A DNA stretch of 64,000 nt from JAHDHW01 sp963793295 (lineage in GTDB: Bacteria; Bacteroidota; Bacteroidia; Chitinophagales; Saprospiraceae). The notes under the pieces were generated by a model. The model searched no databases and had not been told where the DNA came from. It worked only from the letters and a program-made list of their open reading frames with translations. The position numbers and the translations under genes are program-made. Below are positions 17,926 to 27,117 of this stretch, piece by piece. Where the stretch lies: positions 186,001 to 250,000 of the forward strand of contig CAWBZX010000011.1 of the NCBI GenBank assembly GCA_963793295.1. Reading direction: 5' to 3'. Each line of letters opens with the position of its first letter. Positions within the stretch are counted from its first letter, which is position 1.

Positions 17926-19662
17926 ATGAATAGGTTTTTATTTCTCATTTTAATTATTCTGACAACCATTAGCTGTAAAAATAACGCTGAACCGATCGAA
18001 AAAACTTCTCAAACCGATCGAAAATGGTGGAAGGAGACCGTGATTTATCAGATTTATCCACGAAGTTTCAAAGATACGGACGGTGACGGAGTAGGTGATT
18101 TAAAGGGTATTATTGAAAAATTGGATTATATCAAGGATTTAGGGGTGAATGCCGTTTGGCTAAATCCGATTTATAGTTCTCCAAATGATGACAACGGCTA
18201 TGATATCAGTGACTATAGAAACATAATGGAAGAGTTCGGTAACATGGAAGATTTTGATGTGATGCTAAAAGGAATGCACGACCGCGGAATTAAATTTGTT
18301 ATGGATGTCGTGGTAAATCACAGCAGTGATGAACACGAATGGTTTAAACAATCTCGAAGTGCGAGAGACAATCCATATCGTGATTACTATCATTGGTGGC
18401 CTGCAGAAAAGGGAAAACCAAACTATCGTTGGAGCTTTTTTGATGAAAAGGGTGAAGCATGGAAATATGATAGCCTTACTAACGCCTATTACCTGCATTA
18501 TTTTTCTCAAAAACAACCTGATTTGAATTGGGAAAATCCTAAAGTTCGACAAGAAGTTTATGATATCATGAAATTTTGGGCAGAGAAAGGTGTAGACGGT
18601 TTTCGGTTGGATGCTTTCCAATATGTTTCAAAAGATACCATGTTTCCCCCTTTACCGGAAGGATATGAAAAAGAGGTCATTAAATACTACGGCATGGGAC
18701 CAAATGTACATCCGTACTTGAGAGAAATGTATGAAGAGGTACTGAGTAAATATGATGTTTTCGCCGTTTCGGAAGGTGCAGGAAGTACCTTTGAAGATGC
18801 ACATTCTTTGGTTGATGCAGACAGGAATGAACTCCAAATGGCTTATCATTTTGAAGGGATGGATATCGGCAATAGCCTTGACGGTTATGAATTATCAGCT
18901 TTTAAAGAGGTCTATTCTCGTTGGGATAGTGCTTTTGCAGAAAAAGGTTGGTTATCCATATTTTTGGCTAATCACGATGTACCTCGCATGGTTTCTAAAT
19001 ATGGGAATGACAGCCCCGAATTTAGAACGGCATCCTCAAAAATGCTGAATACATTTATTTTAAGCATGCGTGGCACCCCCTACTGTTATTACGGTGATGA
19101 ATTGGGAATGACAAATATTGATTTTAACAGCATTGATCAATACCAGGATATTTCTGCTATAAATGGTTATAAAAAAGCTTTAGCAAAAGGAGAAGATATG
19201 GACTTATACCTAAAGAAATTGAACTTTCTGTCAAGAGATAACGGCCGAACGCCCATGCATTGGAATGATTCAGAAAATGCAGGTTTCACGAGCGGTATCC
19301 CTTGGTTGCCGGTTAATGATAATTACACCAAAATTAATGTTGAAGCAGAAAAAGAAGACCCAAACAGCTGTCTTAATTATTTCAAAAAAATGGTGAAACT
19401 AAGAAAGGACAACCCTGTATTGGTCTATGGTCAATATGAATTACTTGAACCAGAACATCCTGAAATTTATGCCTACACAAGAAAATTGGATAATGCTGAA
19501 ATGCTCATTCTTTTAAATTTTTCAAAAGAGGAATCAACCATTAAACTTTCAAAAATCAGTTCTTTAAGTGAACCTTTGATCAATAACTATGATTCAATCG
19601 AAATACAGGATAGTTCTGTCAATCTCCAACCTTATCAATCGGTAATATTCAAATTAGATTAA
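17926..19662 (+). CDS. GH13 alpha-glucosidase lipoprotein
   Basis: The 578-residue product begins with a lipoprotein signal (LILTTISC). It then shows the whole GH13 barrel: WWKETVIYQIYPRSFKDTDG, DVVVNHSSDEH, FRLDAF with nucleophile D229, VSEGAG with acid/base E283, and ANHDVPR with stabiliser D351. QPDLNWENP is typical of the oligo-1,6-glucosidase/alpha-glucosidase subgroup. A C-terminal beta domain completes it. It should release glucose from short alpha-glucans on the periplasmic or outer-surface side. The secreted candidate glycosidase upstream is a likely partner. Confidence 0.9.
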   Translation: MNRFLFLILIILTTISCKNNAEPIEKTSQTDRKWWKETVIYQIYPRSFKDTDGDGVGDLKGIIEKLDYIKDLGVNAVWLNPIYSSPNDDNGYDISDYRNIMEEFGNMEDFDVMLKGMHDRGIKFVMDVVVNHSSDEHEWFKQSRSARDNPYRDYYHWWPAEKGKPNYRWSFFDEKGEAWKYDSLTNAYYLHYFSQKQPDLNWENPKVRQEVYDIMKFWAEKGVDGFRLDAFQYVSKDTMFPPLPEGYEKEVIKYYGMGPNVHPYLREMYEEVLSKYDVFAVSEGAGSTFEDAHSLVDADRNELQMAYHFEGMDIGNSLDGYELSAFKEVYSRWDSAFAEKGWLSIFLANHDVPRMVSKYGNDSPEFRTASSKMLNTFILSMRGTPYCYYGDELGMTNIDFNSIDQYQDISAINGYKKALAKGEDMDLYLKKLNFLSRDNGRTPMHWNDSENAGFTSGIPWLPVNDNYTKINVEAEKEDPNSCLNYFKKMVKLRKDNPVLVYGQYELLEPEHPEIYAYTRKLDNAEMLILLNFSKEESTIKLSKISSLSEPLINNYDSIEIQDSSVNLQPYQSVIFKLD

Positions 19663-19836
19663 TAAAAATTATTTATTAATTTATAAGCTGGCTCTATTAA
19701 AAAGAAAAACCCAATGCTAAAATTCTTTATGAAATAATCCGATTGTAATAAATATTGTAGATCAACGCAACAGATATATTTTCAACACATTGGAGATTTA
19801 AACAGAGGCCAGTTGATGGCATTATAAAATGAGTCC

Positions 19837-19950
19837 ATGATAGCATTGAAACTAAAACCCGAAGACTTAACAGCAAATGGTTATAAACTTCTCGACCATC
19901 TGGGATATAAAGAAATCATCCCTTTTGTGAGAACTTATTTAAAAAAGTGA
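19837..19950 (+). CDS. Small ORF of 37 codons, doubtful
   Basis: ATG 19837 to TGA 19948 encodes a short protein-like text (MIALKLKPEDL, YKLLDHLGYKEIIPFVRTYL). A stop lies three codons upstream in frame. It may be a small protein or the last piece of a lost gene. The rest of 19663-20001 shows only AT-rich DNA and a possible -7 box (TAATTTTG, 19969-19976) for the next gene. Confidence 0.25.
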   Translation: MIALKLKPEDLTANGYKLLDHLGYKEIIPFVRTYLKK

Positions 19951-19968
19951 ACCCGTTTTTCCATTTTT

Positions 19969-19976
19969 TAATTTTG
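19969..19976 (+). promoter_or_regulatory. Possible -7 box for the methyltransferase gene
   Basis: TAATTTTG fits the TAnnTTTG pattern 26 bases before the TTG start at 20002. No -33 TTG is evident, so the support is weak. Confidence 0.25.
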
Positions 19977-20001
19977 TTACACTTCTAATACTACTTCGAC
20001 T

Positions 20002-20628
20002 TTGAAAGACTTAAAATCACATTGGGATAATACCTATCAAAAAGCATCAATAGACAAACTGGGTTGGTACGAAAATATTCCAGAACCTTCTTTGAAATTG
20101 ATAGAAAAAAGCGGTCTTAAAAAAGACGCAATCATTCTAATTGCCGGAGCTGGAGCGACAACCCTTGTTGACGAATTAATGAATCTGGAATTTAGAAACC
20201 TCATCGCCAACGATATTAGCTCCATTGGTTTAGAAAAACTAAAACAAAGATTGGGCGATAAAAGTAGTAGCGTAAAATGGATCATGGACGATTTAACAAA
20301 TCCAAGGGAATTAAATAAGTTGGAGCAAATTGATTGTTGGCACGACCGAGCAGTCTTACATTTTTTCAATGATAAAAAAGAACAGGACACTTATTTCAAT
20401 CTTGTCAACAAGCTTGTGAAGCAAGATGGATTTGTCATAATTGCAACTTTTAATCTGAGTGGAGCGACAAAATGCAGCGGACTCCCCGTTCACAGATACG
20501 ATAAAACGATGCTTCAGGAAAAACTGGGAAGTAATTTTGAGTTAATTGAAGCATTTGATTATGATTACAAAATGCCCTCCGGAGATATACGACCATACAT
20601 CTACACCCTATTTAAGAGGATAAAATAA
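20002..20628 (+). CDS. Class I SAM-dependent methyltransferase
   Basis: The 208-residue product uses a TTG start (20002), there being no suitable ATG. It opens with SHWDNTYQKASIDKLGWYE, the N-terminal signature of thiopurine/trans-aconitate-type small-molecule methyltransferases. The SAM-binding motif I appears as ILIAGAGATTLVDEL, motif II ends at ANDISSIGL, and WHDRAVLHFF marks the motif IV region. It is cytoplasmic and stands alone. The acceptor is unknown. Confidence 0.8.
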   Translation: MKDLKSHWDNTYQKASIDKLGWYENIPEPSLKLIEKSGLKKDAIILIAGAGATTLVDELMNLEFRNLIANDISSIGLEKLKQRLGDKSSSVKWIMDDLTNPRELNKLEQIDCWHDRAVLHFFNDKKEQDTYFNLVNKLVKQDGFVIIATFNLSGATKCSGLPVHRYDKTMLQEKLGSNFELIEAFDYDYKMPSGDIRPYIYTLFKRIK

Positions 20629-20701
20629 TCTCATCCTCCACAATGAATCACAGCAAATTTGTAAATTCCTAGATTTGCTATGCCATCATAAAACTAAACC
20701 A

Positions 20702-20809
20702 ATGGAAAATCAATTTGAGCTTCTAACAATTACCAGAAATAATATTTTAAAAGAGATTGAAGGATTATCCCTCAACAAATATCTCAAAATAAACGGATGG
20801 CACGTATAA
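20702..20809 (+). pseudogene. N-terminal remnant of a DinB-family protein
   Basis: ATG 20702 to TAA 20807 encodes 35 residues: MENQFELLTITRNNILKEIE followed by GLSLNKYLKINGWHV. This matches the first helix and loop of DinB-superfamily four-helix proteins, which run to about 150-170 residues. The rest, including the metal-binding histidines, is missing. The next frame (LRR protein) begins just beyond, so the DinB gene was cut by deletion or insertion. The match is from memory of the family pattern. Confidence 0.5.
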
Positions 20810-20843
20810 AACATTAAGGTGTGCATTTGAAAAAAAACAAGCA

Positions 20844-21317
20844 TTGAAATACCAGAATTCAATCAACATTAAAGTAGCCGCAATTTTACGGTCAATTGGA
20901 AGCAAGGATTGCCTTATTACAGCAGAAAGCCTTGAAAATACAAAGGGTCAAAGTGATATGCTCAATCTAAGAAATTTGGGTTTGACTTCTTCAGATATTA
21001 TTACAATTGCTAATACCCTTTCCGAATTGTTGTCAGAAAATAAAAACGCAATAAGATCTATCAGCTTTAGTTACAACTATTTATTAGGAGATCGTGGAGC
21101 TATCGCTTTAGCAAAGGCTCTTCCGTATTCAATATGTGAAATTGGTTTGGTGAACTGTGGAATTGGAGATAGCGGAGGGAGGGAATTATTGAAATGGGCA
21201 AAAAATGCTGAGCATCTAAGAATGCTATGTATTGAGCAAAATGACTTTTCTGAAAACCTTAAAATGGAATTTCGTAATTTTAGCAATAGCCAGTCTAAGA
21301 TCTTGGTAGTAGTTTAA
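20844..21317 (+). CDS. Small leucine-rich-repeat protein
   Basis: The frame has no ATG before the domain. TTG 20844 is the first likely start, and the open frame reaches back to 20793 with TDGTYKTLRCAFEKKQ. The 157 residues contain ribonuclease-inhibitor-like repeats: LNLRNLGLTSSDIITIANTL, SISFSYNYLLGDRGAIALAK and IGLVNCGIGDSGGRELLKWA. There is no signal peptide. Such short LRR proteins usually bind other proteins. Missing N-terminal sequence is possible, since a DinB remnant abuts it directly upstream. Confidence 0.55.
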   Translation: MKYQNSINIKVAAILRSIGSKDCLITAESLENTKGQSDMLNLRNLGLTSSDIITIANTLSELLSENKNAIRSISFSYNYLLGDRGAIALAKALPYSICEIGLVNCGIGDSGGRELLKWAKNAEHLRMLCIEQNDFSENLKMEFRNFSNSQSKILVVV

Positions 21318-21429
21318 TTAACGCAAGTTGTGGAGCATCTTGCTAATCATAAATGATGAATGAAAAATGTGGAATATTGACAAATAAAAAGCAATTCAAA
21401 TAGTATAAACCAACCCAATAAGTTCAATC

Positions 21430-22479
21430 ATGAAAAATTTAGTATTAATTTTTACTGCATTTCTAATCTTACAGAGTTGCGCTAATCCTCCGAAGACCGA
21501 AAACAATAAATCTACCGAAAGCAGTTATTTAGATTATTCCAAACGGGATGATAAATTAAGCGGTGGCGTTAAATTGATTCCGATACAAACACCAGCAGGT
21601 GAATTCAATGTTTGGACCAAACGGGTGGGAAACAACCCAACGATGAAAGTATTATTGCTTCATGGAGGTCCTGGAGCTACACACGAATATTTTGAATGTT
21701 TTGATTCCTATTTTCCGAATGCTGAGATCGAATATTACTACTACGACCAGTTGGAGTCCGCTTATAGCGATCAGCCTTCAGATAGTACCCTTTGGGATTT
21801 AAACCGGTTTGTGGAGGAAGTGGAGCAGGTCAGGCAAGCCCTTAATTTAAACAATAGCAACTTTTACCTTCTCGGGCATTCATGGGGCGGAATTTTGGGG
21901 ATAGAATACGCATTAAAATATCCAGACAAATTAAAAGGTCTCATCATTTCTAATATGGTGTCCTCCATTCCTGAGTATATAAAGTATGCAAATGAGGTAT
22001 TAGGCCCACAACTTGACGCTGAAGTCTTAGCTGAAATTAGAACACTGGAAGCCAATCAGGACTATTTAAATCCAAGATACGGTGAGCTGGTTTTCACATA
22101 TTATTATCCAGAGCATGTGCTACGAATGCCACTTGAAAAATGGCCTAATCCGGTTAATCGAGCCTTTGCCAAGATCAATAATGGATTGTATGTTACCATG
22201 CAGGGCCCCAGTGAATTTGGTATTGTTGGCGATGCAAAATTGAAAAACTGGGACAGAAGTAAGGACCTTCCCAAAATTACCGTTCCTACACTAACCATCG
22301 GAGGAACCTATGATACGATGGATCCCAAGCATATGGAATGGATGGCTTCTGAGTTTCAAAAAGGACAATATTTGCATTGTCCCAATGGAAGTCATATGGC
22401 CATGTATGATGATCAGGAAACTTATTTTAAAGGTTTAATCCAATTTATTAAGGACGTAGATCAAGGAAAAATGAAATAG
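21430..22479 (+). CDS. Prolyl iminopeptidase-like alpha/beta hydrolase lipoprotein
   Basis: ATG 21430 opens a lipoprotein signal (LILQSC, cysteine 17). The 349-residue product has the S33 peptidase features: oxyanion HGGPG, nucleophile S151 in LGHSWGG, acid D295 in GGTYDTMDP and H322 in NGSHMAMYD. Family members remove N-terminal proline from short peptides. The lipid anchor places it at the periplasmic or outer membrane face, so it may trim imported peptides. It appears to be a single-gene unit. Confidence 0.85.
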   Translation: MKNLVLIFTAFLILQSCANPPKTENNKSTESSYLDYSKRDDKLSGGVKLIPIQTPAGEFNVWTKRVGNNPTMKVLLLHGGPGATHEYFECFDSYFPNAEIEYYYYDQLESAYSDQPSDSTLWDLNRFVEEVEQVRQALNLNNSNFYLLGHSWGGILGIEYALKYPDKLKGLIISNMVSSIPEYIKYANEVLGPQLDAEVLAEIRTLEANQDYLNPRYGELVFTYYYPEHVLRMPLEKWPNPVNRAFAKINNGLYVTMQGPSEFGIVGDAKLKNWDRSKDLPKITVPTLTIGGTYDTMDPKHMEWMASEFQKGQYLHCPNGSHMAMYDDQETYFKGLIQFIKDVDQGKMK

Positions 22480-22537
22480 AAACTAATCAATAATTACTTT
22501 CTAAGCAGAAAAGGTCTTACCTTCTTTTTCGTTATAG

Positions 22538-23248
22538 TTGCTGCACTTTGATATTCCAACAAAGGAGCGTTATATGCAAATCTTATCCTTTGAATTTATC
22601 CTCAGATTACAAGAAAGAAAAGGTGATGTGTTTGAACCTGTAAGAGAACGTATCAGAAAACAAAAGAAGCGAATAAGAAATGGTGGGACTGATTATTTGA
22701 CTTTTGCACTGCTCGACATTGTAATAGACAACTATTTGTATGTCATCAGTGTGTTGGGAGAAAAAATAGAAACCTTGGAAGACAGCCTTCTACTCGATCC
22801 TAATCAAGCCGTTATAAATGAAATAAATAAATACAAACGAGAATTAAATTTCTTGCGTAAAAACATTAAACCTGCCAAGGAAATGGTGTTTTCCCTGGCA
22901 AAAATAGACTCCGAATTTATAAATGAAAATACTCAGATTCATTTTATAGAACTTCAGGATAATATAAGTCAGGCAAGTGATTCCACGGATAGCTACCGGG
23001 AAATATTATCGGACCAGCTCAACATATATCATACTACCATAAGTAGTAAACTCAATGATATCATGAAATTCCTGACTGTTTTTTCCGTCATTTTTATTCC
23101 ACTTACATTTATTGCAGGGATTTACGGGACCAACTTTGATGTGGTACCCGAACTTCATTACAAATACAGCTACTTTATCATGTGGGGAGTAATCATCGTA
23201 GTTGCGACAGGGATGTTGATCTATTTTTGGAAACGAAAATGGCTTTAA
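22538..23248 (+). pseudogene. CorA-like Mg2+/Co2+ channel lacking its N-terminal domain
   Basis: From TTG 22538 (or ATG 22574) the frame gives 236 residues matching only the C-terminal two thirds of CorA. They cover the long stalk helix region from RKGDVFEPVRERIRKQKKRI, and the two membrane helices (VIFIPLTFIAGIYGTNFD and YSYFIMWGVIIVVATGML). Normal CorA is about 320-360 residues, and the cytoplasmic funnel sensor domain is missing with no trace upstream. The pore signature is YGTNF where classical CorA has YGMNF. It may be a truncated gene without function or a minimal channel. An intact MgtE lies at 27118. Confidence 0.65.
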
Positions 23249-23931
23249 AAAATGATCGATATTAAAATAGCCGTTTAATCTGGAAGTTCGAAACTTGCAT
23301 TTTTTCCATATCATACATTCAAGCAAAACATCGGCTTGAACATGAAAATGATACACCATTATTCCCGAAAGCGAAGGAGGTAATCGAAACAACATCTAGC
23401 ACCCATCAAAAAAAAATACTCCGCTTTCATCCTTTGATACTCTCATCTTTTCTCTAACAACAAAAAAAGCAATTAACCCTTTGCATATGAGTACTTTAAC
23501 AACTATCTTACATATGATTCGGGTTCTAATTTTGTACCTGGACAAATTGGTGTTTTGATTTAAGACCAGAACGCAGCATACTTCATAATTCACGCTGGAT
23601 TTAAATTGATTGTTTGCTGCAATTTCACCAATTTTGGGTGTAACCGTTGTAATAACTATTTGAAAAACATGAAAAAATACACCCAAAATTAAATCTGGTA
23701 TAGCGCAAAGAGAATTCAAATAACGACTCGATAGTTTTTGATTCGGATTTATTTTACAAATTATTACCCAACAAAAAGTTAAACAGAGTTCTACTCATTT
23801 TTCAAATCTGTGGCGGAGGCGAAAAAAACAGACCCTTAATCTCCACATATAAAAATGGAAGAGAAATTTATCCAGCCTTAATACCTCCATTTTTGAACAT
23901 TTATTATTTCCCAACTATAAAAAAAACACTT
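23249..23931. other. Long non-coding stretch
   Basis: No frame in either direction looks protein-coding; the longest reverse frames lack domain-like text. The only structure I see is the 13-base inverted repeat at 23630-23690. The 3' end is the leader of the cytochrome c gene. Confidence 0.4.
23630..23690. repeat. 13-bp perfect inverted repeat
   Basis: AATTTTGGGTGTA (23630-23642) is matched by its exact complement TACACCCAAAATT (23678-23690) across a 35-base spacer. There is no T-run of terminator type. It could be a binding site pair, a hairpin RNA or the trace of an excised element. Confidence 0.5.
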
Positions 23932-24837
23932 ATGAAATTTAAACTGATTTCATGGATACTAAGCCTTTCCTTTACATTTGCCATGATTTTAATTTTGGTT
24001 GGTTGTAACAACTCGAGCAATAATAAAACGGAAAGTACAGATCAGGAAATTACCGGCAAGGATAGCACTGAAAATGCTATTATTAAACCTCAGCAGCAAA
24101 TATCTGAGCCTGCAATTGAAACCAAAAATATTGAGGATGCTACCCCGGAAAAAGAAAAGGTAGCTGAAAACAATGTGAATAAACAAGAGAAAACGCCACC
24201 AGTGGAAAAAGAATCAGGCACCACAAAAAAGGATTTAAAACCTTCCACTACAAGCAAACCAATTTCCAAACCGGAAATAAATAAACCAGATGAATCGAGT
24301 CAAGCTGCAAAAACGGAAACCAGCAAAGTACAACCCGCTATCGAGATGCCTAAAAGTGATTCTGTAACTCCAGCAAAAATACTAGTTGAAAAGGAAGAAC
24401 CGAAAGTTACCACACAGCCACAGCCCGCAACGGAGCCTGTCACAGAAAAACCCAAAGAGATTATTGTTACCCAAGCAGCCAAGAAGGAAACCAAAGTAGC
24501 TAAACAGACTCCTGGCAGCTGGATTGTCCCGGAAAAAGACAAAAACAAATCAAATCCTATAAAAGTCGATGCCGAATCACTAAGCATTGGAAAATCGCTT
24601 TATAAGAAGCATTGTGCTTCCTGCCATGGAAAAACAGGATTAGGCGATGGGGCCAAAGCAGCACAGCTCGATACACCAAGCGGCGATTTTACCATCCCTG
24701 CTTTTCAAAATCAAACAGATGGTTCCCTTTTTTACAAAACAAGAGAAGGGAAAGGTGATATGCCGGGGTATAAGAAAAAGATACCAGATGAAGAAGACAT
24801 CTGGCATATTGTCAATTATATGAGAACCTTAAAATAG
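23932..24837 (+). CDS. Cytochrome c lipoprotein with long charged linker
   Basis: The start ATG 23932 opens a lipoprotein signal (MILILVGC); the open frame reaches 13 codons further upstream. A tether of about 180 residues rich in Lys, Glu, Pro, Thr and Ser follows. The C-terminal class I cytochrome domain begins near 215: haem attachment CASCH (C228, C231, H232), axial methionine M277 in GDMPGYKKK, and terminal helix DIWHIVNYMRTLK. The linker probably lets the haem domain reach partners from its membrane anchor. It would act as a periplasmic one-electron carrier. No oxidase or dehydrogenase gene is adjacent. Confidence 0.87.
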   Translation: MKFKLISWILSLSFTFAMILILVGCNNSSNNKTESTDQEITGKDSTENAIIKPQQQISEPAIETKNIEDATPEKEKVAENNVNKQEKTPPVEKESGTTKKDLKPSTTSKPISKPEINKPDESSQAAKTETSKVQPAIEMPKSDSVTPAKILVEKEEPKVTTQPQPATEPVTEKPKEIIVTQAAKKETKVAKQTPGSWIVPEKDKNKSNPIKVDAESLSIGKSLYKKHCASCHGKTGLGDGAKAAQLDTPSGDFTIPAFQNQTDGSLFYKTREGKGDMPGYKKKIPDEEDIWHIVNYMRTLK

Positions 24838-25114
24838 TGACTACCACCTACTGTTTACATTGGCTACTTTTAATAAAATGAAGATGCCTAAAGTTTTCTA
24901 TAGAAGCCGAGAATTATAGATTTTAGCGCCTGGATGCAAATTCCCGGATGATCTTAAGCCTGAATTAAAAAAATCAAATGTGTATTTTATTAGCGAATTA
25001 TTGCAAAAACAATACTTTGTTTACCTTTTGACTGCCATCTGAGTAGTTACTTTAAAAACAAACTAAAACGATAAAATTATTAGCTTTATGCCGAAAATCC
25101 AACACGAGGTGTAA

Positions 25115-26272
25115 ATGAGCAATAACAGAAAAAAGTTAAAAATCGGGATCACCATAGACGCTTTCGAGGCAATTAATGGTGGAGTCATTTCGACCAGAAG
25201 GATCACTAAATTATTAAGGGAGCGAGGACATGAAGTTTATATCTTCTCTATTGGTAACGAAGTAAAAGACCCCTATTTTATCCTAATGAAACCCTTTTAC
25301 GTTCCGTTTGCCAAAGGAATTATGAAAAAACTGAAAATGCCGTTAGCCAAACCTATTGATAAATTAATGCGACCCATTTTCAAAGAATTAGATATTGTCC
25401 ATTCGATGTTTCCTTTTTGGTTGGGGTATAAGTCTTTAAAACTTGCTAAAGAATTTAATATACCTATTGTTTCCACTTTCCATGTGCAAGTAGAGCATTT
25501 ATTTAAAAACATCAACTTTGAACCTGAGTTTCTCATACGTAACGGATATAAGTTGTTAATCAATAAGATTTATAATCACACTGACTTCATTTTTTGCCCC
25601 AGTAAATTTGCCCTGGAAGAAATCAATCGCTATGGTTTAAAAGCGCCATCTCAGGTCTTATCAAATGGTGTTTCGCCTATCTTTACACAAAAATTAACCG
25701 TACGTCCTAAAGAATTCGAAGACAAATTTATTGTACTTTCTGTTGGCAGACTCACCCCTGAAAAATCGCACAAAACTATTATTGAAGCAATTATCCAGTC
25801 AAAATACAGCGATAAAATTCAATTGTTGTTTTTTGGGGAAGGCCCCTTGTTAGAAACCTTATTGCAACAGGCCAAGACACTCGCAAATCCTTTACAGGTC
25901 GATGTCGTAACCGCTGAAGAACTTGTCGATTATTACAATATGGCCGACCTGTACATCCACGCTTCTGAAATTGAAACCGAAGGAATGGCACCTTTGGAGG
26001 CTTCTGCATGTGGCACTCCGCTCCTTGTATCCGATTCACCAAAAAGTGCTTCCGGACAATTTGTATTGGACAAGCAATTTTTGTTTAAACACGGTGATGT
26101 GAAAGAATTGGCTCAAAAGATTGATTACTGGTTTGAAAGACCTGAAGAATTAAAGAAATGGGGTGATCAATATGCCGAAGAAGCTAAAAAATACCAGATT
26201 TCAAAAGTTATAGATGTGATTGAAAATAAATATTATGAATTGGTAGAAAAGGCTCAAAACAGACTTCAGTAA
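25115..26272 (+). CDS. Glycosyltransferase family 4
   Basis: This 385-residue GT-B enzyme shows the GT4 layout: an N-terminal acceptor domain (GITIDAFEAINGGVISTRRI, STFHVQVEHLF) and a C-terminal donor domain (VLSVGRLTPEKSHKTIIEAI, then LLFFGEGPLLETL). The EX7E motif appears in EIETEGMAPLEASACG. Text and length resemble glycolipid synthases such as alpha-glucosyl- or mannosyl-diacylglycerol/PIM-type transferases, so a membrane lipid or polysaccharide acceptor is likely. Two small membrane-protein genes follow on the same strand. Confidence 0.82.
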   Translation: MSNNRKKLKIGITIDAFEAINGGVISTRRITKLLRERGHEVYIFSIGNEVKDPYFILMKPFYVPFAKGIMKKLKMPLAKPIDKLMRPIFKELDIVHSMFPFWLGYKSLKLAKEFNIPIVSTFHVQVEHLFKNINFEPEFLIRNGYKLLINKIYNHTDFIFCPSKFALEEINRYGLKAPSQVLSNGVSPIFTQKLTVRPKEFEDKFIVLSVGRLTPEKSHKTIIEAIIQSKYSDKIQLLFFGEGPLLETLLQQAKTLANPLQVDVVTAEELVDYYNMADLYIHASEIETEGMAPLEASACGTPLLVSDSPKSASGQFVLDKQFLFKHGDVKELAQKIDYWFERPEELKKWGDQYAEEAKKYQISKVIDVIENKYYELVEKAQNRLQ

Positions 26273-26415
26273 ACTGATTAGTATGATTTTCTTTTTAAAG
26301 AAAAAAACAGATTACCAAATAAAAAAATGACTGGCTGTTAACCCGGATTAAAAAAGTAAAACTACCCAACAAGAAATTTACTGGAAATTCCCAAAATATT
26401 AATCAATAACATATC

Positions 26416-26757
26416 ATGAATAATAAGGGAAAACTTCTTCAAATAAAACTACTCCACACGCTCATCTGGGTATTTTTTGTAACCCTTATCTTTTATATCC
26501 TGTATAGTGGCTTTACAAACGAGATCACAATTTATACCTGGATTGCTATCGGATTGGTTATCCTGGAAGGATTGGTCTTATTGATCTTCAAGATGTTTTG
26601 TCCCTTGACGCTTATTGCCCGAAAATATTCGGATTCGGAAAAGGATAATTTTGATATTTTTTTACCAAACTGGTTAGCTCGCCACAATAAGCTGATCTTT
26701 ACTTTAATTTACTTGATAAGCCTGATCACCGTAGCTTACAGAGCGATGAATAATTGA
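26416..26757 (+). CDS. DUF2784-like small membrane protein
   Basis: A 113-residue protein with three hydrophobic segments (LLHTLIWVFFVTLIFYIL, WIAIGLVILEGLVLLIF, LIFTLIYLISLITVAY). Between the second and third lies FCPLTLIARKYSDSEKDNFD, resembling the conserved CPLT segment of DUF2784 proteins. The function of that family is unknown. The gene lies 143 bases after the GT4 gene and 36 bases before a DUF202 gene. Confidence 0.65.
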   Translation: MNNKGKLLQIKLLHTLIWVFFVTLIFYILYSGFTNEITIYTWIAIGLVILEGLVLLIFKMFCPLTLIARKYSDSEKDNFDIFLPNWLARHNKLIFTLIYLISLITVAYRAMNN

Positions 26758-26793
26758 GAAAAATGATTAATTCAAAAATAGGAATATTTAGAT

Positions 26794-27063
26794 ATGGAAA
26801 GCGAAAAACTAAACCGAACTGATTTATTAGCCATTGAGCGAACAAAATTAGCGAATGAACGAACCTTTCTTGCTTACTTCAGAACTTTTATCGTCTTTCT
26901 AAGTTCGGGCTTTGCCATTCTTAAGCTGGGCGCATTAAAAGAAATCAGTGAACTAGCTTACTTTTTATTAATCCTTGCACCGGTTCTTTTATTAATTGGC
27001 TTTCTGAGATTTTATTTCACGAGAAGGCGCTTAAAAAAATATTACCACACAGATCAATATTAG
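26794..27063 (+). CDS. DUF202 family membrane protein
   Basis: An 89-residue protein with the DUF202 (YidH-like) signature: LAIERTKLANERTFLAYFRT, then two membrane helices (FIVFLSSGFAILKLGAL; LAYFLLILAPVLLLIGFL) and a basic end (FTRRRLKKYY). Members are small inner-membrane proteins of unknown role. It probably shares a transcript with the gene 36 bases upstream and ends convergently with mgtE. Confidence 0.85.
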   Translation: MESEKLNRTDLLAIERTKLANERTFLAYFRTFIVFLSSGFAILKLGALKEISELAYFLLILAPVLLLIGFLRFYFTRRRLKKYYHTDQY

Positions 27064-27117
27064 AATCGTATAAAAAAGTTGAACGCGCTAATAGCTACCA
27101 ATCAGGACAGGACAACA

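Noticed and set aside
18326..18526. Forward frame inside the GH13 gene
   Set aside because: Overlaps catalytic-domain codons in another frame; shadow.
23396..23719. 107-codon reverse frame in the non-coding stretch
   Set aside because: Low-complexity hydrophobic text, no start context, no recognisable domain; treated as chance in AT-rich DNA.
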